A stretch of 64,000 bases of DNA. Source: CAYFWF01 sp964346815. Lineage in GTDB: Bacteria > Acidobacteriota > Aminicenantia > Aminicenantales > Aminicenantaceae. The notes beneath the pieces were generated by a model. The model was not told the DNA's origin, searched no databases, and saw only the letters and a list, made by a program, of their open reading frames with translations. Numbering within the stretch: the stretch's first letter is position 1; every line of letters begins with the position of its first letter. The position numbers were made by a program, and so were the translations under genes. Location of the stretch: the NCBI GenBank assembly GCA_964346815.1, contig CAYFWF010000035.1:45973-109972 (forward strand), in the 5' to 3' direction. Positions 17,014 through 25,552 of the stretch are shown piece after piece.

Positions 17014-18411
17014 TTACTTGCGAAATTTTTTTATGAATTCTTCGACTTCTGGAACGCCACCTTGATAGATGAGATACCCATTATAGGGCTCTCTTCCTGT
17101 AATATCATCGTTGATGGGAGTGAGCATGATCTCCTTGACCTTTTCCAGGTCCTTTGTCTGTCCCAGGGCCCATCCCAGTTTGATATAAGCGACCTCAGGA
17201 AGCATATTCTCTGCCGGAATAACTCCTAAATCCATCATATCGCGTCCTGTCTCGTAAACGTACATATGAACGTATCCCCAAAGGGTTTGGACAGTCATGT
17301 AGACAGCTACTCCCGTATCAGCTGCTTTTTTAAGGGCGGGATAAAGTGGCTTGTTCACATGCCCCAGTCCAGTCCCGGCGATAACGATGCCTTTGTACCC
17401 GTTATCCAGAAGCGAGTGAATGATATCTGGCTGCATATTTGGATAGTAATACACGATAGATACCATTTCTTCAAAATAAGGCAGTATCTTGACCCTGCGG
17501 TCTTTTCGGCGCGGGCTGTAATTTTCTTTCAATAGTTCCACACTGTCGCGGGTGACCTTGGCCAGAGGAATGTCTCCGATAGTTCGGAAAGTCGACCGGT
17601 AGGAAGAATGCATTTTTCTCACCCGGGTTCCTTTATGCAGGAATCCATATTCATCGGAGGTGGGTCCGAACATACAGACCTGGGTTTCGGCTATATCGGA
17701 ATGACCTGCTGCGTAGGCAGCATGCATCAGATTCAAGGCTGCATCAGAACTTGGCCTGTCGGAGGACCGCTGGGAACCAACGAGGATGATGGGAACTGGC
17801 TGTTCCTGAACCATATAGGTCAGGGCAGCGGCCGTGTGGTGCAATGTATCTGTGCCGTGCCCGACGATAATTCCATCAATGCCCTTTTCGATTTCCTTTC
17901 CGATCGCTACGGCGAGAGTTCTATACTGTTCGGGACCCATGTTTTCGCTGAAAACCGCGAAAAGTTTTTCTGTTGTCAGATTGCAGATATCGGCTAATTC
18001 CGGGACGGCTCCATAGAGTTCCCCAGGAGAAAATGCGGGTATGACCGCTCCGGTTCTGTAATCTAAGCGTGAGGCTATGGTCCCGCCCGTGCCGAAGAGT
18101 TTGACATTCGGCTTGTCGTCGGAATAGGGAAATTCTTTTTCCGGAATCTGGTACTTGGCCTTTTTATATCCCAGTTCTTTCATGTTTTTTATGGTGTCGA
18201 TATTGATGCCGATATTGTATCCGGAAGCAATTTTCAACACGATGTGCCGGTCATCGTCGTTTTCACTGCGTGGCAAGACAGTCCCTTTGAAAACTCCGCG
18301 AATAGTGTCAATTTCGACCTCGCCCCAGACGCGCGCTTTGAACTTCTGGAGTAAGGAAAGCGCCCTGCCTCTATAGCCTTGAAAATTATCATCGCTCATC
18401 ATTTGACTCAC
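17014..18411 (-). CDS. gatD: Glutamyl-tRNA(Gln) amidotransferase subunit D
   Basis: 465 residues, longer than plain type I asparaginases. An N-terminal beta domain (about 20-95) of GatD type precedes an asparaginase-like domain. The catalytic set is present: GTGGTIAS (Thr111), GHGTDT (Thr187, Asp188) and Lys266 in GTRVRKMHSSY, matching Thr101/Thr177/Asp178/Lys254 of the studied archaeal enzyme with nearly the same spacing. GatD releases ammonia from Gln or Asn and passes it to GatE, which amidates Glu-tRNA(Gln). The start is GTG inside the gatE stop (GTGA), so the subunits are coupled. Finding it in a bacterial context is unusual. A stand-alone asparaginase is excluded by the N-terminal domain and the gatE partner. 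Confidence 0.93.
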   Translation of the reverse strand: MSQMMSDDNFQGYRGRALSLLQKFKARVWGEVEIDTIRGVFKGTVLPRSENDDDRHIVLKIASGYNIGINIDTIKNMKELGYKKAKYQIPEKEFPYSDDKPNVKLFGTGGTIASRLDYRTGAVIPAFSPGELYGAVPELADICNLTTEKLFAVFSENMGPEQYRTLAVAIGKEIEKGIDGIIVGHGTDTLHHTAAALTYMVQEQPVPIILVGSQRSSDRPSSDAALNLMHAAYAAGHSDIAETQVCMFGPTSDEYGFLHKGTRVRKMHSSYRSTFRTIGDIPLAKVTRDSVELLKENYSPRRKDRRVKILPYFEEMVSIVYYYPNMQPDIIHSLLDNGYKGIVIAGTGLGHVNKPLYPALKKAADTGVAVYMTVQTLWGYVHMYVYETGRDMMDLGVIPAENMLPEVAYIKLGWALGQTKDLEKVKEIMLTPINDDITGREPYNGYLIYQGGVPEVEEFIKKFRK

Positions 18412-20420
18412 TTTCTGGGCTCAAGAGCGTTTAAAGCATCCTCTACTAAATTATTTAATCTGCTCAATGGGATGTTTCCCAGGGCAGTTTTACGGAGCCG
18501 GCCCATGATCCAGCGAACCTGTGCACCCTCATTTTGGGAAATGCCTAACTGCTGTGCGGTCCTTATAAGAGCGGGGACTTCATCCAGGAGTTCGCTTTCT
18601 GTAATTTTTTTAAATTTCAGCGAATCGAGCACATCTTCGAAATCCATACGGGGAGACCGATATATTTCTGTTAACATGACTTTTGCCAGGCCCAAGTCGA
18701 GTTGCCTTTCTTTTAGAAATTTTAACAAGTCAAAGACTTTCTCATAAGAGAAAGCAGGGACATGATGAAGTTGTCCTTCAATATGTTTGAGGGAATGCCC
18801 TAGGAGGGTACCGGTGAATTTGGGAGCAATATCTAATTCTCGGAATATCTTCTCCAGAAGAGGAAGCAGATTGTTTCGGAGAAGATATGGGAACGTATCA
18901 GAAGGGACATCCCATTTCTTCATTTGGGTGTAGCGTTCGTTGACATCCACTGGTAGCCGCGCTTTTATAGAATCGATGTAATCGTTATCCAACGCTATGG
19001 GTGGAGAATCTGTGTCCGGATACATGCGATCCGGGCCAGGGAGGACTCTTTCGAAAAGGGTGGTTCCATCTTCCAGGGATTTCCGACTTTCCCTAGGGAC
19101 GCCTTCGAAGGCCAGCCGGCATCGTTCCTCCACGGTTTCCCATGCTGTGGGGATGTCGTCCTCCGGACCCCATAGTACAATTTGCGAGTCTTTTTCACCT
19201 GCTCCAAGGATGGATCTTATTTTTCGCCATTGGGCCCTTGTGAGAATTTCTTCGATCTCCTCGGAATGCGTCATGTTTGGTTTTTCAAGACATGCAATAA
19301 CCTTCAAGCGGTCACTCAATTCATCAGCAAACATTTTCCCCGGCTGGGTAAAATGTGAGAGAATACCCCTGTAGCAAGGGAGGTTAATGCCAATGGCCTT
19401 TAGTTTGTTGTGATGGGCATTATCTAGAGGAGCGTAGGAAAAACCAAATTCAGACAGGTCGAGCTCTTTCCAGAAAATTCTCCAAGTCTTCTGATTTTTC
19501 ACCTTTTTTTCGAGCAAATCCCTAATGTGGAGGAGCGCCCACTGCCTGAAACACTCGTTGTGGGTGAGTTCTGGAATCCACTTGTTGTGAGATACTCCTT
19601 TGATTTCGACACGGCTCCCGCCCCGGCAACTGACATTGACATCTTCGCGGCCTGATCCGATACCGACAAATACTTTTCCTGTACTGCGGCTCAAAAACCG
19701 AATGTATTCGGCCCCCTCACGCACTTCTTGGGGATGAGTGAAATCTGGATAGGTAACGGTTTCGATTAAGGGGATACCCAGCCTGTCGGTTTGGTAGGTG
19801 CGCACATGGCCGATATCAGAAACCTCCCGACAAGAATCTTCTTCGAGACTAAGCTGGATGAGACGAATCTTTTTGTTCCTCAAGGGAATCTCGCCTTCCA
19901 CTCCCAGAATGGCTGTCCGCTGGAAGCCGGTTGGAATGCTTCCATCCAAATATTGTTTGCGGATGATATGTACCTCTCCGACGATATTGAGCTTGCAGAG
20001 ATGGGCAATCTCGAGAGCGATATCCAATGCTTCCCTGTTGATGGGAAACGGTGGAGTATCATCGATATCATAAGTACATGCTGTCTCGCTTTTAATGCGG
20101 TAGATAATCTTCTTTCTCGTTTTAAATTCCATCAGAGCCGTTCCGTCATACTCCCCTAGTTCGCTCAAGGTAGGGCGCATATGACGGATAATTTCGGCAT
20201 CGAACTCATTTTTGCCGTTGTATACTCCTGCAGGACAATTGCAAAAAAGCTTTTTTTTGGTCTTTAGCTGTTGATGGACTTCTAAGCCTGATTTGAATCC
20301 AATTCGGTCATAGTCTGCCTGAGTAGCTTCTTTGAGGGGAAGGTAGCCTATGGTTTGTTTGCTGGCTTCGAAATTTTTCTTTGGATCAAAGGGATTATTG
20401 GGATCGCTCTTTTCTTCCAT
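18408..20420 (-). CDS. gatE: Glutamyl-tRNA(Gln) amidotransferase subunit E
   Basis: 670 residues, the normal length of GatE and about 190 longer than GatB. The cradle domain starts near 40 with GFKSGLEVHQQLKTKKKLFCNCP, including the Cys pair FCNC. Further signatures are SLEEDSCREV and GREDVNVSCRGGSRVEIKGV (about 260-285). An AspRS-like insertion follows (about 390-520, with FERVLPGPDRMYPDTDSPP), which GatB lacks. The C-terminal YqeY-like tail (about 590-665) would touch tRNA. GatE phosphorylates Glu on the tRNA with ATP, then amidates it. The operon order is gatE then gatD. A promoter-like pair lies upstream. Confidence 0.93.
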   Translation of the reverse strand: MEEKSDPNNPFDPKKNFEASKQTIGYLPLKEATQADYDRIGFKSGLEVHQQLKTKKKLFCNCPAGVYNGKNEFDAEIIRHMRPTLSELGEYDGTALMEFKTRKKIIYRIKSETACTYDIDDTPPFPINREALDIALEIAHLCKLNIVGEVHIIRKQYLDGSIPTGFQRTAILGVEGEIPLRNKKIRLIQLSLEEDSCREVSDIGHVRTYQTDRLGIPLIETVTYPDFTHPQEVREGAEYIRFLSRSTGKVFVGIGSGREDVNVSCRGGSRVEIKGVSHNKWIPELTHNECFRQWALLHIRDLLEKKVKNQKTWRIFWKELDLSEFGFSYAPLDNAHHNKLKAIGINLPCYRGILSHFTQPGKMFADELSDRLKVIACLEKPNMTHSEEIEEILTRAQWRKIRSILGAGEKDSQIVLWGPEDDIPTAWETVEERCRLAFEGVPRESRKSLEDGTTLFERVLPGPDRMYPDTDSPPIALDNDYIDSIKARLPVDVNERYTQMKKWDVPSDTFPYLLRNNLLPLLEKIFRELDIAPKFTGTLLGHSLKHIEGQLHHVPAFSYEKVFDLLKFLKERQLDLGLAKVMLTEIYRSPRMDFEDVLDSLKFKKITESELLDEVPALIRTAQQLGISQNEGAQVRWIMGRLRKTALGNIPLSRLNNLVEDALNALEPRK

Positions 20421-20505
20421 CTTTTCTATTCAGGATGCAATGTTTCCTTGTCCTTAAGAAGCGTGTTTGGCTTAAAACGATAATCGAATGTCCGGCGGAA
20501 ATGTT

Positions 20506-20533
20506 ATTTTAGCAGAAAAATTTCTTATGACAA
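20506..20533 (-). promoter_or_regulatory. Probable gatED promoter
   Basis: On the minus strand TTGTCA (complement of 20528-20533) and TAAAAT (complement of 20506-20511) are 16 bases apart, about 85 bases before the gatE start. No T-box or other structured leader was recognised between them and the gene. Confidence 0.5.
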
Positions 20534-20604
20534 CCTTTTTTCAGTCAACAGAAAGTGATGCCACCCCCCTTAAATGACATTTCCACTTTTTTTCATTATT
20601 AGAT

Positions 20605-20633
20605 TTGACTATTCCAACAAATATGATTATATA
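20605..20633 (+). promoter_or_regulatory. Probable promoter of the cyclic-nucleotide-binding gene
   Basis: TTGACT at 20605-20610 and TATATA at 20628-20633 are 17 bases apart, in AT-rich sequence 52 bases before the start codon at 20685. It diverges from the gatED promoter. Confidence 0.55.
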
Positions 20634-20684
20634 TATATTAAATATAGAATATATAGGCAAAATTCTTTGAAGGAGGAAGGAAAT

Positions 20685-21134
20685 ATGGTTTCGATTCAAG
20701 AGCTTAAAGAGTTTGAGATTTTCACAGAATTAACGGATGCTGAGCTCGAGAATATCTGCGAGAATGCTAAGAAGGAAGTCTTTGATGCAGACAAAAGGAT
20801 TTTCGATGAAAAATCATGGGCCACGAATCTCTATCTGGTTAAGGATGGTAGGATTGAGATCAAAATGAGCGGGAAAGGAGGCAGCAACCAGATAACTATA
20901 GATACGATTGAGCCAAAAGAAATTTTTGGCTGGTCTGCTGTAACAGAGCCGTTTACATTCACAGCGGCAGCATGGACAAAGGAGAAGTCGAATCTGATTG
21001 TATTGAATGGGGAAGTGCTTCTCGATCTTTTTAAAAAGAATAACCATATCGGATATAAGGTCATGAAGGAAGTTGCATCTGTTATCTCCTCAAGACTTAG
21101 GCGCTTGAGTCAAAGGATGGCCGATTCGCAGTAA
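20685..21134 (+). CDS. Cyclic-nucleotide-binding domain protein without DNA-binding domain
   Basis: 149 residues from ATG 20685, chosen because AAGGAGGAAGG lies 5 bases upstream; a longer frame starting at 20574 would begin before the promoter. The protein is essentially one cNMP-binding beta-roll: VSIQELKEFEIFTELTDAELENI, then FDEKSWATNLYLVKDGRIEI, then EPKEIFGWSAVTEPFTFTAAA. The phosphate-binding cassette is not canonical (FGWSAV in place of FGExAL), so cAMP binding is uncertain. There is no helix-turn-helix after it, so it is not a CRP-type regulator. It could be a stand-alone sensor or adaptor. Confidence 0.78.
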   Translation: MVSIQELKEFEIFTELTDAELENICENAKKEVFDADKRIFDEKSWATNLYLVKDGRIEIKMSGKGGSNQITIDTIEPKEIFGWSAVTEPFTFTAAAWTKEKSNLIVLNGEVLLDLFKKNNHIGYKVMKEVASVISSRLRRLSQRMADSQ

Positions 21135-21250
21135 GTCTATCTTCGGAAATGTTTCGATTCTGATAAACGAATCTGTTGAAGACGGCTGGATAGAGATCAA
21201 ACGATTCGTGGAGAAACTCAAAACCTTGGCTGAGAAGAAGGCTGTTTTTC

Positions 21251-23230
21251 TTATCTATAAGTATAAGGCAGCCAGACAGCCATTTCACCAATGCCTCTAT
21301 GCGACCAGGCATAGTAGGGAATCGCGATGATCCTTTCGTTTTCCTCTTGGTTTTTGCTCTTGAGTACGGTGATCCCTCCGAGCATGGCAGATCGATACTC
21401 CGTATCAAACTCAATTGTCTCAGGGATTGTACGGTCCAGGACATGCCCTCCATTGTCCACCGCTTCCAGACAGTAAACGAGGGGTCCTCTCTGTAGAGCG
21501 GCTTTCCCTGAATTGTCTCTGACCGCATCATGGGAAATGATCTTTTTCACTGGCATTGGTAGAGTGAGTTCAATCACATCTCCTTTTTTCCATTCCCTCC
21601 GGATAGAAGCGTATCCTTTATCCATGTCGATTGCTATGATTTCTGAATTGATTTTCAGGGTTGGGCTCTCTCGATTTTTGTCCAAATAAAAATAAAGATC
21701 ACTCGGGATCGGCACATTTCTGGCCCAGCCTGGGATCCTGATACAGACAGAAAATACTGTCGGTTTCTCTGGCTGAATGGAAATCTTCACTTTCCCATCC
21801 CAGGGATAACGGGTTTCCTGTAAAATATCGACATCATTTTCTCCCACTCTTATTTTTCCGGTTCCCTGGATAAATAGATTTACATACAAGGTGTCATCCA
21901 GAGAGGCATATACGTATCCTGGAATGGATGGCATAAAACGAGCGATATTTACAGGGCAGCAGGCACAGTCAAACCAGGGTTTGCGCGAAGCCTCTCCTTG
22001 ATTGAACCTGTATTTTCCGTCAGATTCAAGAGGATTGGGATAGAAGAAGAGATCCCCGCTCAGCGAAACGCCTGAAAGAAGTCCGTTGTAGAGAATTCGT
22101 TCCAGGACATCAATGTATTTTGCATCTCCATGAAGCAGAAACTGGCGGTGATTCCAGAAGACATTCCCGATGGCTGCACAGGTCTCGTTGTAAGCTGTGG
22201 CGTTAGGAAGTTCATAATTTTCCCCAAAAGCCTCTCCTTCATGGCGGGATCCAATGCCTCCTGTGAGATAAATCTTTTTTGACACAACATTTTCCCAGAT
22301 CTTGTCGAGTGCATCGATGTATTCGGCATCACCCGTCAGAGAGGCTACATCCGCCATACCGGAATACATGTAGGTAGCCCTTACCGCATGACCGATCGCT
22401 TCCTCCTGTTCAATGACTGGTTCATGCGCCTGTAAATACCAGTCCTGGTTGTAGATCGAGAATTCTGATGCGTCGGAGTACTTTTTTTCATGTTCAATCC
22501 GGCCCCTTAAATCCAGAAAGAATTTCGCCAGCTTCAAATATTTTTTTTCTTCAGTCACCCGATAGAGCTTAACCAGGCCAATTTCGATTTCTTGATGACC
22601 TGGAAACCCAAGCCTTTTGCCGGGTCCAAAGACACTGTCGATAAGCTCTGCATTTTTTATGGCTAAATCGAGAAACGTTCGTTTGCCTGTAGCGATGTAA
22701 TGTGCCACTGCGGCTTCATACATGTGCCCGGCATTGTAAAGCTCATGGCTGGATCCCAAATTAGACCATCGTTCATCACCTGTGCCTGGAGGAAGGTTCT
22801 CGGGATCGATGGTCCGAGCCGTATATAGGTAGCCGTCGTCCTCCTGGGCTGCCGAAATTTTTTCGATCAAGTCATCAAGATATTCTTCCGTCTCTGGATC
22901 TGGATGAAGAGCAAGGGAATAAGCCGCTCCTTCCATGATTTTGAAGACGTCGGAATCGTTATATCTTCTTCCCTCGAACTTGCCTGGCATCAAGCCGCCA
23001 GCTTTGGCAAAGTTGTCTATGCGCCCGGTTTCTGCACATTTGTTGAAAGCAAAAGGAATCGTGACTTTCCGGTTAGTCTCCAATCGAGGCAGCCAGAAGG
23101 CATCGTTGATCTGGACATCGGTGAAGGGAACCGGGCTTATGGAGTAGTCTTTCTTTTGCTCTATTTTTGCGCAAGTAAGGGAAATGTAAGATATCAGTAA
23201 ACAGAATATCAGGGGAGTTTTTAGCCGCAT
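21251..23230 (-). CDS. GH127 beta-L-arabinofuranosidase (DUF1680 family)
   Basis: 659 residues, normal for GH127. An N-terminal signal (IFCLLISYISLTC) exports it, possibly as a lipoprotein although T before Cys is atypical. The (alpha/alpha)6 barrel spans about 40-440. The zinc-thiolate catalytic set matches HypBA1: Glu349 and Cys351 in YNETCAAIG, and Cys424-Cys425 in DCACCPVN; the Cys next to the pair is the nucleophile in that family. A beta-sandwich follows to the C-terminus. It would release L-arabinofuranose from plant arabinans, arabinogalactan or hydroxyproline-rich glycoproteins. It is monocistronic, convergent with the cNMP gene. Related GH146 has the same residues, so exact linkage is uncertain. 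Confidence 0.88.
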   Translation of the reverse strand: MRLKTPLIFCLLISYISLTCAKIEQKKDYSISPVPFTDVQINDAFWLPRLETNRKVTIPFAFNKCAETGRIDNFAKAGGLMPGKFEGRRYNDSDVFKIMEGAAYSLALHPDPETEEYLDDLIEKISAAQEDDGYLYTARTIDPENLPPGTGDERWSNLGSSHELYNAGHMYEAAVAHYIATGKRTFLDLAIKNAELIDSVFGPGKRLGFPGHQEIEIGLVKLYRVTEEKKYLKLAKFFLDLRGRIEHEKKYSDASEFSIYNQDWYLQAHEPVIEQEEAIGHAVRATYMYSGMADVASLTGDAEYIDALDKIWENVVSKKIYLTGGIGSRHEGEAFGENYELPNATAYNETCAAIGNVFWNHRQFLLHGDAKYIDVLERILYNGLLSGVSLSGDLFFYPNPLESDGKYRFNQGEASRKPWFDCACCPVNIARFMPSIPGYVYASLDDTLYVNLFIQGTGKIRVGENDVDILQETRYPWDGKVKISIQPEKPTVFSVCIRIPGWARNVPIPSDLYFYLDKNRESPTLKINSEIIAIDMDKGYASIRREWKKGDVIELTLPMPVKKIISHDAVRDNSGKAALQRGPLVYCLEAVDNGGHVLDRTIPETIEFDTEYRSAMLGGITVLKSKNQEENERIIAIPYYAWSHRGIGEMAVWLPYTYR

Positions 23231-23439
23231 TCCTCTCTCCTCTCATGGGTCCTTCGATCTGGTTTTCATGATAGCAGAAGTGAAGTCAGATTCCAAAAAT
23301 TTATCAGGGGTCAGAGCAAAATATGAAAAGGATCGATTCAACGTTTTGTTTTTGAGTTGAACATTCTGAGAAATTCACTTAATATAGAGACATGAAGCTT
23401 TGGGGATAGATTGTAATAAATCTATAGGAGGTCTGTTAT

Positions 23440-24027
23440 ATGAGGAAAAAGATCGAAACATTGAAAGACGGAACAAATGTGGTCCTCAGGAATTTACATC
23501 TAGATGATTTTGATAAGTTGATGAAATTTTACCGTTCTCTTCCTCCTGATGACAGAGTGTATCTCAAAGTGGATGTTACCAATAGAAATGTAGTGAAACA
23601 GAGAATGAAACTGATGGTGGATGGGACCGTTTTTCGAATTATCGCCCTACACGGCGACGAAATCGTGGGGGATGGAATGTTCGAGATTTCAAAAGAAGAG
23701 TGGCGCAAGCATCAGGGAGAGCTCCGGGTTATTGTCGCCAGAAATTTCCAGAGAAAGGGCCTGGGAATGCTCATGATGAGAGAACTCTATTGCCTTGCCG
23801 TCAACAAGGGCGTCGACAAGATTGTGGTCAAGATGATGAAGCCTCAGATCGGAGCCCAGAACATCTGTAAGAAACTCGGGTTTCATCAGGAATCCGTTAT
23901 CAAAAACTACGTTTGGGATCAAGCAGGAGATCCTCAGGATTTGGTCATCATGACATGCGATGTCAAGGATATGTGGAAAGAACTGGAGCATTTTTACAGT
24001 GCGTCTGACTGGCGCCGTTGCAGGTAG
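23440..24027 (+). CDS. GNAT-family N-acetyltransferase
   Basis: 195 residues of GNAT type. The acetyl-CoA-binding loop is VARNFQRKGLGMLMMRELYCLA near 99-120 (Q/R-x-x-G-x-G/A equivalent QRKGLG). The N-terminal part begins KDGTNVVLRNLHLDDFDKLMKFY, and the C-terminal VWDQAGDPQDLVIMTCDV is typical of acetyltransferases that modify small molecules or proteins. A strong ribosome-binding site (TAGGAGGTC) lies 7 bases before ATG 23440. Acceptor unknown. Next gene begins 68 bases later on the same strand. Confidence 0.82.
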   Translation: MRKKIETLKDGTNVVLRNLHLDDFDKLMKFYRSLPPDDRVYLKVDVTNRNVVKQRMKLMVDGTVFRIIALHGDEIVGDGMFEISKEEWRKHQGELRVIVARNFQRKGLGMLMMRELYCLAVNKGVDKIVVKMMKPQIGAQNICKKLGFHQESVIKNYVWDQAGDPQDLVIMTCDVKDMWKELEHFYSASDWRRCR

Positions 24028-24095
24028 CGGCTGCGCATGAAAAATATGTCGGTTCCGGGATGGCAGCATCGTACAGGATGATCTGGGGATAAAAA

Positions 24096-24443
24096 TTGCG
24101 AGAGGAAGAAATAAAAAAAGGAATAAAAGCGGGATTTATTCTGCTGTTATGGCTGATAGCTGCCTGGCTTTTCTATCCTCTGTTCACGCTGGAGGCGGTG
24201 GAGATGGCCCATGCAAAGACTTTTCTCTACAGGTCTGCAGTCGGAATTGCCATCCTGCTCATCCTTTTCGGGAAGACAGTATTTGACCTTTTTTTTCCAC
24301 AGCCTGTTTCCGAAGTCAGATCGCTGCTGAATACAGTGTTTCTCGCGCTCTATTCTCTTGTCATTGCCGGCGGAATTATTTTCATGGTCTCAAGGATGAT
24401 TGTTCTGTACATAAGAAGCATTGACCTCGATCTTTCTCTTTAG
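24096..24443 (+). CDS. Hypothetical three-helix membrane protein
   Basis: 115 residues with hydrophobic segments near 11-31, 45-65 and 78-104, and a charged N-terminus (REEEIKKG). No family recognised. Start is TTG at 24096 with a weak CTGGGG upstream; no ATG would leave the first helix intact. The gene before it is a GNAT enzyme on the same strand. Confidence 0.5.
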   Translation: MREEEIKKGIKAGFILLLWLIAAWLFYPLFTLEAVEMAHAKTFLYRSAVGIAILLILFGKTVFDLFFPQPVSEVRSLLNTVFLALYSLVIAGGIIFMVSRMIVLYIRSIDLDLSL

Positions 24444-24542
24444 CGAACCTTTCTCTTTAGTGGACAAGAATTCATGGCTTTATCTTAGCCGAAATTTTTA
24501 GTATATTAAATTCTAGATATCAAACTCTCCTGAATTTTAATC

Positions 24543-25551
24543 ATGAAAATTCGTCCTTTGTCTCTCAGAACCAAACTTATCCTCAGTTTTCTCGGTGTTA
24601 TCATGGTAGGAGCGGTCTTAACCATGGTATTTGGATCTCGATTGGTCAAAAGCACCATCATCAATGAGGCACAGAAGAAAGTGAAATATGATCTATCTTC
24701 AGCTTGGATGGTTTTCAATGATAAGCTCAACCTTATAAGAGACATAGTGAGTTTTACTGTACAAAGGGAGAGTATTCAGGATCTCATCTCTCATGAACGA
24801 AATGATACTCTACTCAGATATCTCAACCGAGTAAGATCCCAAAGGGGGCTGGACATCCTTACTTTGACCGATAGCTTTGGCAGAGTTACAGTCAGGACAA
24901 GAAATCCAGAGGACGTAGGCGATGACCAAATGCAGGATGAGATCGTTAAAAAGGCTCTGGGTGGAGGAGATTATGCCGCACCCCAGATCGTATCCCGTGA
25001 CGAACTCCTTAAGGAAGGGAAAGATCTCGCAGATCGGGCATATATGGAATTTGTACCTACTCCTAAGGCAGCTCCACGATCCGAAGATAAAGAAACAATT
25101 GAAAGACATCGTTGAATTCGTGCAGCCCAGCGCTCAAAAAGAAAATATCTGTCTCGAACTCCTTCCTTTTTCCGGAGATGACTCCATCCAGGGGGATGAT
25201 GAGACCCTCACTCAGGTCTTTTCCAACCTCATCACCAATGCCATCAAATACAACAGAGAGGAAGGTTCAATCAAGGTATCCATGGAGGAAGGAGATAATT
25301 CCATTGGAGTTCATATCGAAGACACCGGAAGAGGCATTCCAGAGGAACATTTGCCATACATTTTTGATCAGTTTTACAGGGTAAAGCAGGATGAAGAAAA
25401 GAGATCCAAAGGCACCGGACTGGGCCTGTCCATTGCCAGGAAAATTGTAGAAGCTCATGGAGGCACTATAACGGTTAAGAGCCAACCGGGGAAAGGAAGC
25501 ACTTTTACGGTTACTCTTCCCAAAGCGGACCAAGAATCGAAAAAAGATTGA
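24543..25551 (+). pseudogene. Broken sensor histidine kinase: Cache N-terminus and HATPase C-terminus out of frame
   Basis: The first frame (24543-25115, stop 25113-25115) encodes an N-terminal membrane helix (LILSFLGVIMVGAVLTMVF) and the first half of a double-Cache sensor, ending near YMEFVPTPKAAPRSEDKE. The second frame, shifted by one base, resumes near 25096 at KDIVEFVQPSAQKENI and contains a good HATPase: N-box NLITNAIKYNRE, G1 DTGRGI, G2 GTGLGLSI, ending at 25551. Missing between them are the rest of the Cache domain, the second membrane helix, HAMP and HisKA with its phospho-His. So this is an out-of-frame internal deletion of several hundred bases, not a single-base error. No good ribosome-binding site precedes 24543. 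Confidence 0.8.
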
Positions 25552-25552
25552 A

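Noticed and set aside
17014..18411. Plain type I L-asparaginase
   Set aside because: An extra N-terminal domain and the coupled gatE identify it as GatD.
18408..20420. GatB (bacterial amidotransferase)
   Set aside because: An AspRS-like insertion and 670-residue length are diagnostic of GatE.
24543..25551. Two separate real genes (Cache protein and HATPase)
   Set aside because: Neither has a complete domain set; the C-terminal frame has no start or ribosome-binding site at a domain boundary.
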